Below, piece by piece: positions 41,835-50,276 of a stretch of 64,000 bases of DNA. Made by a program: the position numbers and the translations under genes. The stretch covers positions 1 to 64,000 of the forward strand of contig NZ_JAHLPP010000003.1 in the NCBI RefSeq assembly GCF_018917965.1, in the 5' to 3' direction. Under the pieces are notes generated by a model that was not told the DNA's origin, did no database searches, and was given only the letters and a program-made list of their open reading frames with translations. Every line of letters starts with the position of its first letter. Position 1 is the stretch's first letter. This DNA is from Pseudoflavonifractor sp. MSJ-37 (GTDB lineage Bacteria > Bacillota > Clostridia > Oscillospirales > Oscillospiraceae).

Positions 41835-41873
41835 AAGCAGCGGAAGAGGTGGATGCCCTTTCCGCTGCTTTTG
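41835..41873 (+). terminator. Partial terminator between receptor and permease genes
   Basis: AAGCAGCGGAA pairs perfectly with TTCCGCTGCTT and ends in TTTT. It is followed by in-operon genes, so it likely attenuates rather than blocks. Confidence 0.75.
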
Positions 41874-41910
41874 GACGTTCTAAATAAAACGAAATGGAAG
41901 GACGAGGACC

Positions 41911-42834
41911 GTGGATATCACAGCTTTGCTCAACATGATGCCCGGCGCCGCGGCACAGGGGCTCATCTGGGGCGTCATGGCGATCGGCGTCTACATCACC
42001 TACAAGATCCTGGACGTGGCCGACCTGACGGTGGACGGTACCATGTGTACCGGCGGCGCCGTATTCATCATGCTCACCGTGCATGGAGCGCCCATGGCAG
42101 CGGCCCTGCTGGGGGCGTTCATCGCCGGTATGCTGGCGGGACTGGCCACCGGCCTGTTCCACACCTTCTGCGGGATCCCGGCGATCCTGGCCGGCATCCT
42201 GACCCAACTGGCCCTGTACTCCGTGAACCTGCGCATCATGGGCCAGGCCAACCAGCCCATCAGCTTCCGGAACTACGCCCTGCTGGTGTCCTCCCGGAAC
42301 GTGAAGGCCATGACGCTGGAGAACCCCATCCTGATCGGCGCCATCTTCTGTGCGGCGATCGTGGCGGTGCTGTACTGGTTCTTCGGCACGGAGTTGGGCA
42401 GTTCCCTCCGGGCCACCGGCGCTAACCCCAACATGGCCCGGGCCCAGGGCATCGACACCAACTTCACCAAGGTGCTGGGCCTGATGCTCTCCAACGGGCT
42501 GGTGGCCCTGTCCTCCGCCCTGCTGGCCCAGTATCAGGGATTCGCGGACGTGAACATGGGCCGCGGCGCCATCGTCATCGGCCTGGCCGCGGTCATCATC
42601 GGCGAGGTCCTGCTGAGCAAGGTCTTCCGCAACTTCGCTCTCCTGCTGGTCAGCGTGATCGTGGGCTCCATCCTCTACTATGTGGTGTACAACGTGGTCA
42701 TCTGGCTGGGCCTGAACACCGACGACATGAAGCTGATCACGGCACTGATCGTGGCGGTGTTCCTGAGCATCCCCTATTGGAAGGGCAAGTATTTCGACCG
42801 ACCGGGCAAGAAAGGAGCTGGCACGCATGCTTGA
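41911..42834 (+). CDS. ABC importer permease (TrpY type)
   Basis: A 307-residue permease with eight to nine predicted membrane helices, of the BPD_transp_2 family that serves TrpX-type receptors. AQGLIWGVMAIGVYITYKIL and ADLTVDGTMCTGGAV are typical. It starts with GTG after GGAAGGACGAGG and overlaps the ATPase gene by eight bases. Confidence 0.92.
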   Translation: MDITALLNMMPGAAAQGLIWGVMAIGVYITYKILDVADLTVDGTMCTGGAVFIMLTVHGAPMAAALLGAFIAGMLAGLATGLFHTFCGIPAILAGILTQLALYSVNLRIMGQANQPISFRNYALLVSSRNVKAMTLENPILIGAIFCAAIVAVLYWFFGTELGSSLRATGANPNMARAQGIDTNFTKVLGLMLSNGLVALSSALLAQYQGFADVNMGRGAIVIGLAAVIIGEVLLSKVFRNFALLLVSVIVGSILYYVVYNVVIWLGLNTDDMKLITALIVAVFLSIPYWKGKYFDRPGKKGAGTHA

Positions 42835-43621
42835 GATCAAAGGGGTCTGCAAGACCTTCAATGCTGGCACCGTGAACGAGAAGCGGGCCCTGAACGGCCT
42901 GTCCCTCACGCTGGCGGACGGGGATTTCGTCACCGTCATCGGCGGCAACGGCGCGGGCAAGTCCACCATGCTCAACGCGGTGGCCGGCGTGTTCCCCGTG
43001 GATGAGGGCAGCATCGTCATCGACGGTGTGGACGTGACCCGTCTGCCTGAGCATAAGCGTGCGCCCTATATCGGCCGGGTGTTCCAGGACCCCATGATGG
43101 GCACCGCCGCCACCATGCAGATCGAGGAGAACATGGCGCTGGCCGCCCGCCGGGGCCGCCCCCGTACCCTCCGTCCCGGTATCACCAAGAAGGAGCGGGA
43201 GGAGTACCGGGAGATGCTGAAGATCCTGGACTTGGGCCTGGAGGACCGGCTGACCTCCAAGGTGGGCCTCCTGTCCGGCGGCCAGCGGCAGGCTCTGACC
43301 CTGCTCATGGCCAGTCTGGTGAAGCCCAAGCTCCTCCTGCTGGACGAGCACACCGCCGCTCTGGACCCCAAGACCGCCGCCAAGGTCCTGGAGACCACAG
43401 AGAAGATCGTGGAGCGGGACCACCTGACCACCCTGATGATCACACACAACATGAAGGACGCCATCGCCCATGGTGACCGGCTGGTGATGCTGTATGACGG
43501 CCGCATCGTGCTGGACATCGCCGGGGAGGAGAAGAAGCGCCTGACCGTGGAGGATCTGCTGGAGCAGTTCACTAAGGTCAGCGGCGCGGAGTTCTCCAGC
43601 GACCGCGCCCTCCTGTCCTGA
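42827..43621 (+). CDS. ABC importer ATPase (TrpZ type)
   Basis: A 264-residue ATPase with Walker A (GGNGAGKST), Q-loop (FQDPMMGTA), signature LSGGQRQALTLLMA, Walker B (LLLLDEHTAALD) and switch His in ITHNMKDA. DEHTAALDPK replaces the usual DEPT and is typical of TrpZ-like subunits. Overlap with the permease gene indicates coupling. Confidence 0.94.
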   Translation: MLEIKGVCKTFNAGTVNEKRALNGLSLTLADGDFVTVIGGNGAGKSTMLNAVAGVFPVDEGSIVIDGVDVTRLPEHKRAPYIGRVFQDPMMGTAATMQIEENMALAARRGRPRTLRPGITKKEREEYREMLKILDLGLEDRLTSKVGLLSGGQRQALTLLMASLVKPKLLLLDEHTAALDPKTAAKVLETTEKIVERDHLTTLMITHNMKDAIAHGDRLVMLYDGRIVLDIAGEEKKRLTVEDLLEQFTKVSGAEFSSDRALLS

Positions 43622-43647
43622 GCGGGCCCCATCTCGATATCTGGATC

Positions 43648-43695
43648 ATGCCCCGCGCGTCAGACGGTACTCATGCCGCCTGACGCGCGGGGCAT
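43648..43695 (+). other. Strong hairpin after the importer operon
   Basis: ATGCCCCGCGCGTCA at 43648 pairs perfectly with TGACGCGCGGGGCAT at 43681. No T-run follows; it may protect the mRNA 3' end or terminate weakly. Confidence 0.6.
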
Positions 43696-43769
43696 ATGTG
43701 CTGTTGGGAGGTTTTGCACCGATATTTCCAGCCGGCCCGGGCCATACTGGTCCCGGGAGGTGGAACGCG

Positions 43770-44027
43770 ATGAGCGAGGTGAACGCGGACGGGGTCCTGC
43801 TGGACCCGGCGGAAGCGCTGCTCCGGGAGGCTCAGCATCTGGGGAGCGGCCTGATGGCGGAGCGTCCCGGAGGTCTGGAGGACTTCCAGAGCCGTCAGGA
43901 GGCAGTGGTGTCCGCTGACGGCATCCCGGCTGGGACCGTGGGCGGACAGCATATGCCGCCGAACCTGGAGGCCCGCCACAAGGGACTGACCTGGCCTGCC
44001 TGCCGGGACCGGCACAGGACGCGCTGA
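43770..44027 (+). CDS. Hypothetical 85-residue protein
   Basis: A small open frame preceded by GGGAGGTGG at good spacing. The product is hydrophilic, acidic at its N-terminus and basic at its C-terminus, with no recognisable domain, signal peptide or membrane segment. It lies between two hairpins, so it may be a single-gene transcript. In such GC-rich sequence a frame of this length can occur by chance, and I keep the confidence low. Confidence 0.4.
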   Translation: MSEVNADGVLLDPAEALLREAQHLGSGLMAERPGGLEDFQSRQEAVVSADGIPAGTVGGQHMPPNLEARHKGLTWPACRDRHRTR

Positions 44028-44030
44028 ATG

Positions 44031-44077
44031 AAAAAGCATGGCCCGTGCCGAGCGTCCTCGTGACATAGGCACGGGCC
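44031..44077. terminator. Hairpin before the SSB-like gene
   Basis: GGCCCGTGCC and GGCACGGGCC form a 10-bp stem. The better T-run (TTTTT) is on the minus strand, so orientation is uncertain. Confidence 0.5.
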
Positions 44078-44135
44078 TGTCTGCATATCATCGTTCCAGC
44101 GAAGGACCTATCTTATACACAGGAGTGTGGCAGAT

Positions 44136-44744
44136 ATGGAAACGAACTGGAACGAGAACCAGGCCGTCCTGCGGGGGACGGTCCTGCTGGACCCGGTCCT
44201 CTCCCATGAGAACCACGGCGTGTGGTATGAGGCGTTCCCGTTGAACGTCCGGCGCCTGTCCGGGACGGAGGACCGGGTGAACGTGATCGCCTCTCAGTCC
44301 CTGCTGGCCCAGCACCCGGTACAGGCGGGGCAGGAGGTGGAGATCGAGGGGGAGGTCCGCTCCTTCAACAACAAAAGCGGCCGGGGGAGCCGGCTGGTCA
44401 TCACCCTCTATGCCAAGTCCATCCGCCCGGCAGAGGGGGAGCACGGCAATGAGCTGATCCTGGCGGGGGCCCTGTGCAAGCCGCCGGTCTACCGCCGGAC
44501 CCCTATGGGCCGGGAGATCTGCGATCTCCTGCTGGCGGTGAACCGGCGGTACGGGCGGGCGGACTATCTGCCCTGCATCGCCTGGGGAGCGCTGGCCCGC
44601 CGGTGCGCGGATCTGGAGGTGGGGGACGCGGTGCGGCTCGCGGGCCGGTTCCAGAGCCGGACATACACCAAGGTGGAGAACGGAGAGAGCACCCAGCGGA
44701 CCGCCTATGAGATCTCGATCATGCAGATGGACCAGCTTGCGTGA
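44136..44744 (+). CDS. SSB-like protein with two OB folds
   Basis: A 202-residue protein with two successive single-stranded-DNA-binding OB-fold-like segments: residues about 8-90 (QAVLRGTVLLDP, EVEIEGEVRSFNN) and about 105-200 (NELILAGALCKPPVYRRTP, DYLPCIAWGALARRC, VRLAGRFQSRTY). It lacks the acidic C-terminal tip of replicative SSB, so it is probably a specialised paralogue and not the housekeeping SSB. AGGAG supports ATG at 44136 over GTG at 44127. It stands alone in front of a palindrome-rich repeat. Confidence 0.8.
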   Translation: METNWNENQAVLRGTVLLDPVLSHENHGVWYEAFPLNVRRLSGTEDRVNVIASQSLLAQHPVQAGQEVEIEGEVRSFNNKSGRGSRLVITLYAKSIRPAEGEHGNELILAGALCKPPVYRRTPMGREICDLLLAVNRRYGRADYLPCIAWGALARRCADLEVGDAVRLAGRFQSRTYTKVENGESTQRTAYEISIMQMDQLA

Positions 44745-44753
44745 ATGATGTGA

Positions 44754-45035
44754 GGGACAGCCTTCGGGCTGTCCCAGCGTGTCGAACCAGTTCGACACGC
44801 TTCTCAGAAATGGCAAAGCCATTTCTTCGAGAGGATGCAGGCCGCCGCGCGCACTCGCTTTGCTCGCACACTAGCGGCCTGAGAAGAGTTTTTTCTGAGG
44901 CGCATGTCCTCAGAAAAAACGCCTTACATCTGATTCCGTCACCTGCGGGTGACGGAACTCTGCGAGGCTCCTGCATCGCTCAACGTGAGGGATCACTTTT
45001 TGACCGTCTGTTTGGGACAGCCTTCGGGCTGTCCC
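44754..45035. repeat. Palindrome-rich intergenic repeat framed by two identical hairpins
   Basis: Two identical 22-bp hairpins (GGGACAGCC-TTCG-type) at 44754-44775 and 45014-45035 frame at least five others: 44776-44801, 44806-44826, 44838-44881 (long loop), 44888-44920 (13-bp stem) and 44934-44957. GATGCAGG near 44834 can also pair with CCTGCATC near 44970. No believable gene lies here. The layout suggests a MITE-like or REP-like repeat; other genomic copies would confirm it. Confidence 0.75.
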
Positions 45036-45127
45036 TATTTTGTCCGCTCAACGGGCATGGAAAAGGATGCCGGCGGCTGTGTGAGAGCACGCGGCACTGC
45101 CTCCTGTGGGGACGGCCGATCTTCCCC

Positions 45128-45156
45128 TTGACAATAGTGTCTCAAGCATATATACT
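45128..45156 (+). promoter_or_regulatory. Promoter of the GntR/ABC exporter operon
   Basis: TTGACA and TATACT with a 17-bp spacer. The -10 lies inside a perfect palindrome. Confidence 0.82.
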
Positions 45157-45180
45157 GTATATATCGAGTATACACGATAT
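45148..45180. promoter_or_regulatory. Two overlapping palindromes, YtrA-type operator
   Basis: ATATATAC-T-GTATATAT at 45148-45164 (8-bp perfect arms) covers the -10, and ATATCG-N8-CGATAT with a GTATAC centre at 45161-45180 covers the start site. Both resemble operators of YtrA-type GntR repressors, and such a repressor is the next gene. Confidence 0.75.
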
Positions 45181-45194
45181 AACAGAGGTGTACC

Positions 45195-45572
45195 ATGGAC
45201 ATCATCATCCGCAACACGGGAGAGGTCCCCATCTATGAGCAGATCGGCCGGCAGATCAAAGGGCTGATCCTCAGCGGGGAGCTGAAGGAGGGGGAGGCCC
45301 TGCCCTCCATGCGGGTGCTGGCCAGGGATCTGCGGATCTCGGTCATCACCACCAAGCGGGCCTATGAAGAGCTGGAACGGGAGGGCTTTCTGACCACCGT
45401 GCCGGGAAAGGGGTGCTTCGTGGCCCCCCGGGACCTGGAGCTGGAGCGGGAGGACGCCCTCCGGCGGGCCGAGGAGCATCTGGCACAGGCGGTGGACATC
45501 GCCCGGACCGGCGGGATCTGTCTGGAGGAGCTCCGCCAGACGCTGGATATCTTGTATGGGGAGGACATATGA
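45195..45572 (+). CDS. YtrA-subfamily GntR repressor
   Basis: A 125-residue regulator with a GntR winged helix (IYEQIGRQIKGLILSGEL, LPSMRVLARDLRISVITTKRAYEEL) and a short helical C-terminus, the YtrA size class. These usually repress an adjacent ABC exporter operon and respond to cell-envelope stress or antimicrobial peptides. The gene overlaps the ABC ATPase gene by four bases and follows two palindromes in its promoter. Confidence 0.92.
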   Translation: MDIIIRNTGEVPIYEQIGRQIKGLILSGELKEGEALPSMRVLARDLRISVITTKRAYEELEREGFLTTVPGKGCFVAPRDLELEREDALRRAEEHLAQAVDIARTGGICLEELRQTLDILYGEDI

Positions 45573-46438
45573 GCAGTTATGACGATGCGGTCTCGGTCAG
45601 CCATCTGACCAAGGACTATGGCGTATTCCGCCTGGAGGACGTGAGCATGACGGTGCCCAAGGGGACCGTCATGGGCCTGATCGGTGAGAACGGAGCGGGA
45701 AAATCCACCTTCCTCCGGTGCCTGCTGGGGCTGGCCCATCCCGACGCCGGGGAGATCCGGATCCTGGGCATGGATGCCGCCGGCCAGCGGAGGGAGGTGC
45801 TGGCCCGGACCGCTGTGGTGCTGGACGAGTGCCCCTTCCACGAGCGCATGACGCCGAGGATGGTGGGCGTGGTGCTGGGCGGGGCCTGCCCCGGCTGGGA
45901 TGAGACGGAGTTCCGGACCCTGCTGGAGGAGTTGGAGCTCCCGGCGGACAAGACGGTGAAGGAGTTTTCCCGGGGCATGAAGATGAAGCTGTCCATGGCG
46001 GCGGCCCTGGCCCGGCACCCCCAGGTCCTCCTGCTGGATGAGGCCACCAGCGGCCTGGACCCGGTGGTACGGGACCATCTGCTGGACAAGCTCCGGGACT
46101 TCATATCCGACGGGGAGCGGGCGGTGATCCTCTCCAGCCACATCACCAGCGACCTGGAGAAGCTGGCGGACTATGTGACCTATCTCCACCGGGGGAGGGT
46201 CACGGCCCAGGGCGCCAAGGACGAGCTACTGGAGTCCTATGGGCGGCTGGCCTGTACCAGAGCGGAGCTGGCGGAGGTGGATCCCGCCCTGCTGGCGGGG
46301 ACCCGGATCGGGCAGTTCCAGTGTGAGGCGCTGGTCCGGGACAAGGCGGCCTTCCGGCGGCGGTATCCCGGCCTTCCGGTGGATCCCGCCAGCCTGGAGG
46401 ATATCATGGTGTTCACTGCGGGGAGGGACGAGCGATGA
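45569..46438 (+). CDS. ABC exporter ATPase (YtrB/BcrA type)
   Basis: A 289-residue ATPase with Walker A (GENGAGKST), a degenerate signature EFSRGMKMKLSMAAAL, Walker B (VLLLDEATSGLD) and switch His in LSSHITSD. The C-terminal extension of about 75 residues is typical of exporters of the YtrB/BcrA group. It is coupled to the regulator upstream and the permease downstream. Confidence 0.92.
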   Translation: MSSYDDAVSVSHLTKDYGVFRLEDVSMTVPKGTVMGLIGENGAGKSTFLRCLLGLAHPDAGEIRILGMDAAGQRREVLARTAVVLDECPFHERMTPRMVGVVLGGACPGWDETEFRTLLEELELPADKTVKEFSRGMKMKLSMAAALARHPQVLLLDEATSGLDPVVRDHLLDKLRDFISDGERAVILSSHITSDLEKLADYVTYLHRGRVTAQGAKDELLESYGRLACTRAELAEVDPALLAGTRIGQFQCEALVRDKAAFRRRYPGLPVDPASLEDIMVFTAGRDER

Positions 46439-47064
46439 CCGGATTGTGTAAGAAAGAGCTGTATCTCCAGAAGCGCCAGCTCACGTCCTATGCCTGGATC
46501 CTGATCGTATACAGCATCCTGACCGGCGCGGGCGTGTGGGGACCTTATATCCTCACGGGCATGGTGGTGCTGGTGGGGCTCATGTGCCCCCTGAACGCCT
46601 TCGCGCTGGACCAGACCTGCCGGTGGGAGGCCTATGTCTGCACACTGCCGGAGGGCGGACGGAACGCCGTCCGGGCCCGGTACGGCGTCGTGGTGCTGAT
46701 GACGTTGGGGAGCATGGCCGTCGTGGCGGCCGATCTGATGCTCATGCGGGCCCTGGGTGTGATCCAGGAAGAGGCGGGAGCGCTCCTGATGGGCACGCTG
46801 GCCAGCGGCGGCATATGTCTCCTGCTGACGGCGGTGATCCTGCCGTTGTGCTACCGGTTCGGGATCGAGAAGGGCCGGGTGCTGATGATCGCGGTGGCGG
46901 CCGGCGCGGTGGGGACCCTGACCGCCGTGGGGTGGCTGACGGCCAGAGGCATGGGCAAGGTCTGCCTGCCCCCGCTGGCAGCGCTGCTGACGGCGGCGCT
47001 CCTGCTCCTCTTCTGGGGCTCTTGCCGCCTGTCCCAGCGGATCTTCCTGGCGAAAGAGCGTTGA
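46435..47064 (+). CDS. ABC-2 type membrane permease
   Basis: A 209-residue protein with six predicted membrane helices matching the ABC-2 permease family found with YtrA/YtrB genes. It overlaps the ATPase gene by four bases. A charged motif after the second helix (DQTCRWEAYVCTLPEGG) is typical of this family. The exported substrate is unknown; a detoxification or envelope-stress role is inferred from the family. Confidence 0.87.
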   Translation: MTGLCKKELYLQKRQLTSYAWILIVYSILTGAGVWGPYILTGMVVLVGLMCPLNAFALDQTCRWEAYVCTLPEGGRNAVRARYGVVVLMTLGSMAVVAADLMLMRALGVIQEEAGALLMGTLASGGICLLLTAVILPLCYRFGIEKGRVLMIAVAAGAVGTLTAVGWLTARGMGKVCLPPLAALLTAALLLLFWGSCRLSQRIFLAKER

Positions 47065-47109
47065 AAAAAGCCCTCTCCGTCCCCGTGAAGGGAGCGGAGA
47101 GGGCTTTTC
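47064..47109. terminator. Bidirectional terminator between convergent genes
   Basis: AAAAAGCCCTCTCCG pairs with CGGAGAGGGCTTTT, with A- and T-runs on the two sides. Confidence 0.9.
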
Positions 47110-47111
47110 AT

Positions 47112-49028
47112 TCATACGGGGAGCTCGTCGGCGGCCTCCAGCACCTGATAAAGCAGGTAGGCAGCCTCGCCTCGGGTGGCGGAGGCGGCGGGCTGGATGG
47201 CATCCGTCTCGTCCCAGAGGAGGCTGATCGTGTTGCCGAAGAAGCCGGTCTGGCTCTCGGTCAGGAGCCACAGGTCGCTCCGGACCCAGCCGGGCCAGGC
47301 GGACAGGGCGGCGTCGGACAGGGCGTCCGCCGGGATCTGGCGGGCTTTGTCGTAGAAGTCCATGTTCAGCATCCGGGCCATCCGGGCCAGGATGGAGCAG
47401 AGCTCCTGGTGGGTCACGGGATCGTCGGGGTGGAAAGCGCCCTTCCCGTCACCGGAGACCAGCCCCAGTTTAGCCAGTGCGTTGACGGCGGGACCGTACC
47501 AGCTGTCCATGGACACATCGGAGAAGGCGCTGTCTCCAGAGGGGACATTGCAGTTCAGGGCCACCGCCAGCAGGACAGAGAGCTCCGCCCGGCTGAGGCC
47601 CTCTTCTGGCCGATAGGACACGCCGTCCACGCCGGAGAGGATGCCGTAGGAGGCCAGCAGATCGATCGCCTGGGCGTAGGGACTGTCCGCCGTGTCATCG
47701 AAGGAGCGGTCCTCATAGGAGACGCCGCACTCCTGGGCGGCGGTGCGGGGGGAGATGGACTTCCAGCCGTCATTGCCCTTGCCGGTGCCCTCCCACAGCT
47801 TGGCAGTGGGGGGCAGGGCGGAGAGGAGCTCGGCAAAGGCCGTCTGATAGGCCGGATCGGAAGCGGTCTCCTTGGAGATGTACCACCGCCACTTCAGGTC
47901 CAGCCGGTAGTATCCGGTGTTCGCCGCGCCGGGAGTCCCGCCGCAGAGGAGATAGGCCACGTTCTCCGTCTGGCGGTCATCCACCAGCAGGTGGGGGATC
48001 ACGCCGATCGTGTCGGTGGTGGAGCCGGAGGAGGTGAAGAACCGGTGAGTGGTGATCTTCAGGGCATCCCCGTCGGGGAAGCAGTCGGGCTCGGTACGCT
48101 GGTCGAAGAGCGTCTGGGCCACGCCCTTGCCGTAGGTCCGGCCGCCGATGACGATGCCGGCGTTCCGGTCCCGGATGGCGGCGGAGAAGAGCTCGGAGGA
48201 GCTGGCCGTGTGCTCGTCCACCAGCACGATCACCGGCTCGATGGTCAAGGTGTCTGTGGAGGCCCGGAAGGCGGTATACTGGTCGGCGCTGTCCCGGAGG
48301 TAGCCGATGGTGCCGCTTCCGGTGAAGGCGCTGGCGGCCTTGACCGCCGCGTCGGTGAGGCCGCCGCCGTTGCCCCGCAGGTCCATGATCCAGTGGTCCA
48401 CCGAGGGCTTGTAGGCGGCGATGCCCTCCTGGATGTGGCCGTAGGTGTCATCGCCGAAGGTGGTACAGTCCAGATAGCCGATGTGGCCGTCCACCAGCGT
48501 CGTGGAGGTGGAGGGGACCACCACCTTGGTTCGGGTCAACACCGCCGAGCGGACATGGCCGTCCCGAAGCCAGCGGAGCTCCACCTGAGTGCCCTCCTCG
48601 CCCTGGATCAGAGCCACGGCGGCCTCGGGCGCCATGCCCACTACGGACTGGCCGTCCACATGGGTGAGGACGTCCCCGGCCTGGAGCCCGGCAGCCAGAG
48701 CGGGGCTGCCGTCCAGCACCCGGCTGACCACCAGGCCCTCCTCGGTGGACTGGGAGACCACACCGATGCCCACCAGCTCCTCATCCTCCATAGAGGCCAG
48801 GAACTGGGCGTACTCCTCGGCGGTGAAGTATTGGGTATAGCGGTCGCCCAGAGCCTCCAGCAGAGCGTCGAGGGTGGGCTGGTCCAGGACATCCTGATGG
48901 ATGGAGTCGATGTAGTTCTCCTCCAGGAGGACCTTGGCCTGATCTAGGGTCAGTGCCTGGGCCGGGAAGGCCAGGAACGAGCAGATGAGGATGCCCGACA
49001 GGAGGCGGGCGGGACGGCGGTGATGCAT
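47112..49028 (-). CDS. S41 carboxy-terminal processing protease with SLH domains
   Basis: A 638-residue exported protease. A signal peptide (residues 1-25) is followed by a CtpA-like N-terminal region, a PDZ domain at about 85-160 (VGIGVVSQ, AGLQAGDVLTHVDG) and the S41 catalytic core, with the Ser in TASSSELFSAA and the Lys in GGRTYGKGVAQT. The last 180 residues hold S-layer homology repeats (AIDLLASYGILSG, AVNALAKLGLVSGDG), which would anchor it in the wall. CtpA proteases trim envelope proteins; the wall-anchored form suggests a surface substrate. Confidence 0.92.
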   Translation of the reverse strand: MHHRRPARLLSGILICSFLAFPAQALTLDQAKVLLEENYIDSIHQDVLDQPTLDALLEALGDRYTQYFTAEEYAQFLASMEDEELVGIGVVSQSTEEGLVVSRVLDGSPALAAGLQAGDVLTHVDGQSVVGMAPEAAVALIQGEEGTQVELRWLRDGHVRSAVLTRTKVVVPSTSTTLVDGHIGYLDCTTFGDDTYGHIQEGIAAYKPSVDHWIMDLRGNGGGLTDAAVKAASAFTGSGTIGYLRDSADQYTAFRASTDTLTIEPVIVLVDEHTASSSELFSAAIRDRNAGIVIGGRTYGKGVAQTLFDQRTEPDCFPDGDALKITTHRFFTSSGSTTDTIGVIPHLLVDDRQTENVAYLLCGGTPGAANTGYYRLDLKWRWYISKETASDPAYQTAFAELLSALPPTAKLWEGTGKGNDGWKSISPRTAAQECGVSYEDRSFDDTADSPYAQAIDLLASYGILSGVDGVSYRPEEGLSRAELSVLLAVALNCNVPSGDSAFSDVSMDSWYGPAVNALAKLGLVSGDGKGAFHPDDPVTHQELCSILARMARMLNMDFYDKARQIPADALSDAALSAWPGWVRSDLWLLTESQTGFFGNTISLLWDETDAIQPAASATRGEAAYLLYQVLEAADELPV

Positions 49029-49098
49029 CAGGAAGGTCCTCCTTCATCGAAGATGGATGTGTCTTATGTCAACGAAAACTGATCTCATTCTACAACAA

Positions 49099-49135
49099 AT
49101 GCCGGGCGGGCACAATGGTCCCGCCCGGCATTTTT
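49099..49135. terminator. Hairpin terminator between two minus-strand genes
   Basis: ATGCCGGGCGGG pairs perfectly with CCCGCCCGGCAT; T-rich on both flanks. It ends the stalk-domain gene before the protease gene. Confidence 0.8.
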
Positions 49136-49143
49136 GAAAAAAT

Positions 49144-50091
49144 TCAGGTGTGATGGGAGAAATATGTCCCGGTCAGGCTCAGGATCCGGTCCAGAGGCAG
49201 GAAGGTGACACCGTCGGAGGCATAAGCGCCCCATTCCTCCTCGCCCAGCGGGATGCGGAAGGCCATGTCACCTTCCAGGACCACTGTGACCTCTCTAGGG
49301 CGGTCCGGATGCCAAAAGACCTGATCGCCCATGGCCTCCAGCACGGGGCGCAGGGGGAGCATCAGAGCGCCGTCCCGGATCTGAGGGAGGGACTGCGGCG
49401 TCAGCTCCAACGCGGTGCCGTCCACGAGGACGGAGCCGGTATCGGCGGCGATCCAGCCCCGATCTCCACCGGGGAGGATGGCTAGCTTCTCCGGCGCGGC
49501 TTGGGCCGGGATGGACTTGGTGGAGGAGGGATACCAAGCGGCCACATAGTCCCCGGGCTGGAGCTGCTCCAGTGTCCGGCGGCCCAGAAGCTCTGTGGAG
49601 GAGGAGACGTGGTAGGTCATACGTTCCGTATAGACGGTGAGGGCATCCGGCTCCCGGTCCACGGCGGTGACCCGCTCTGCCGCGGGAGCGGCGGCGTCTG
49701 CGGGGATCTGGGCCACGATGAGGGCGGCGCCGGCCTGGGCCGGCAGGCTCAGCATGACCATGGGCGGGCCGTACACATAGACCCCGTCCCCAGGCTGGAG
49801 CTGATCCAGCGTCAGGACTTCCCCGGAGAAGGAGAGGATCAGGCTGTCCTCTGAGAGGTGATAAAGGGTGTCGCCATCCTCTTCGGATACCAGTACGGAG
49901 GAGCCCTCCACGCTGGACACGGAGCCGTAGGAGCAGGACCAGTCCTCCTGCTCCGGAAGAGAGAAGGCGGCGGTCTGGATCGCCGACGGCACAGCGGAAG
50001 CGGAAGAGGAGGGCTCCGCCGCCTGACAGGCGGCAGCCAGTACGGCACAGCTGAGGGCGGCCCCGGCGAGGACACGGATGTTCGGTTTCAT
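49144..50091 (-). CDS. Lipoprotein with C-terminal copper-amine-oxidase-like stalk domain
   Basis: A 315-residue lipoprotein. The signal peptide ends in LAAAC with the anchor Cys near residue 22. A Ser/Ala-rich linker and two beta-rich segments (each containing LEQLQPGDY or LDQLQPGDG) follow. The last 95 residues match the stalk domain of copper amine oxidases (VDGTALELTPQ, LMLPLRPVLEAMGDQVFWHP), a wall- or sugar-binding module frequent in Firmicutes surface proteins. No catalytic domain is seen. It is on the same strand as the SLH protease. Confidence 0.82.
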   Translation of the reverse strand: MKPNIRVLAGAALSCAVLAAACQAAEPSSSASAVPSAIQTAAFSLPEQEDWSCSYGSVSSVEGSSVLVSEEDGDTLYHLSEDSLILSFSGEVLTLDQLQPGDGVYVYGPPMVMLSLPAQAGAALIVAQIPADAAAPAAERVTAVDREPDALTVYTERMTYHVSSSTELLGRRTLEQLQPGDYVAAWYPSSTKSIPAQAAPEKLAILPGGDRGWIAADTGSVLVDGTALELTPQSLPQIRDGALMLPLRPVLEAMGDQVFWHPDRPREVTVVLEGDMAFRIPLGEEEWGAYASDGVTFLPLDRILSLTGTYFSHHT

Positions 50092-50276
50092 GGTACGGTC
50101 TCCTTTCTGATGTCGTTCATCTGTTCAGACGAGCGGGAGCGGGAAAAGTTCCACCGGCGGTGGAAAAAAGCGGCCTGGACTGGTATGATGATAGGACACG
50201 GCCCGGACGGCCGCCGCCCGTGTTCCGCGGGCCGCCGCTCCGGGGACACGACGATCGGGGAACGGGAGGAGAAGCG

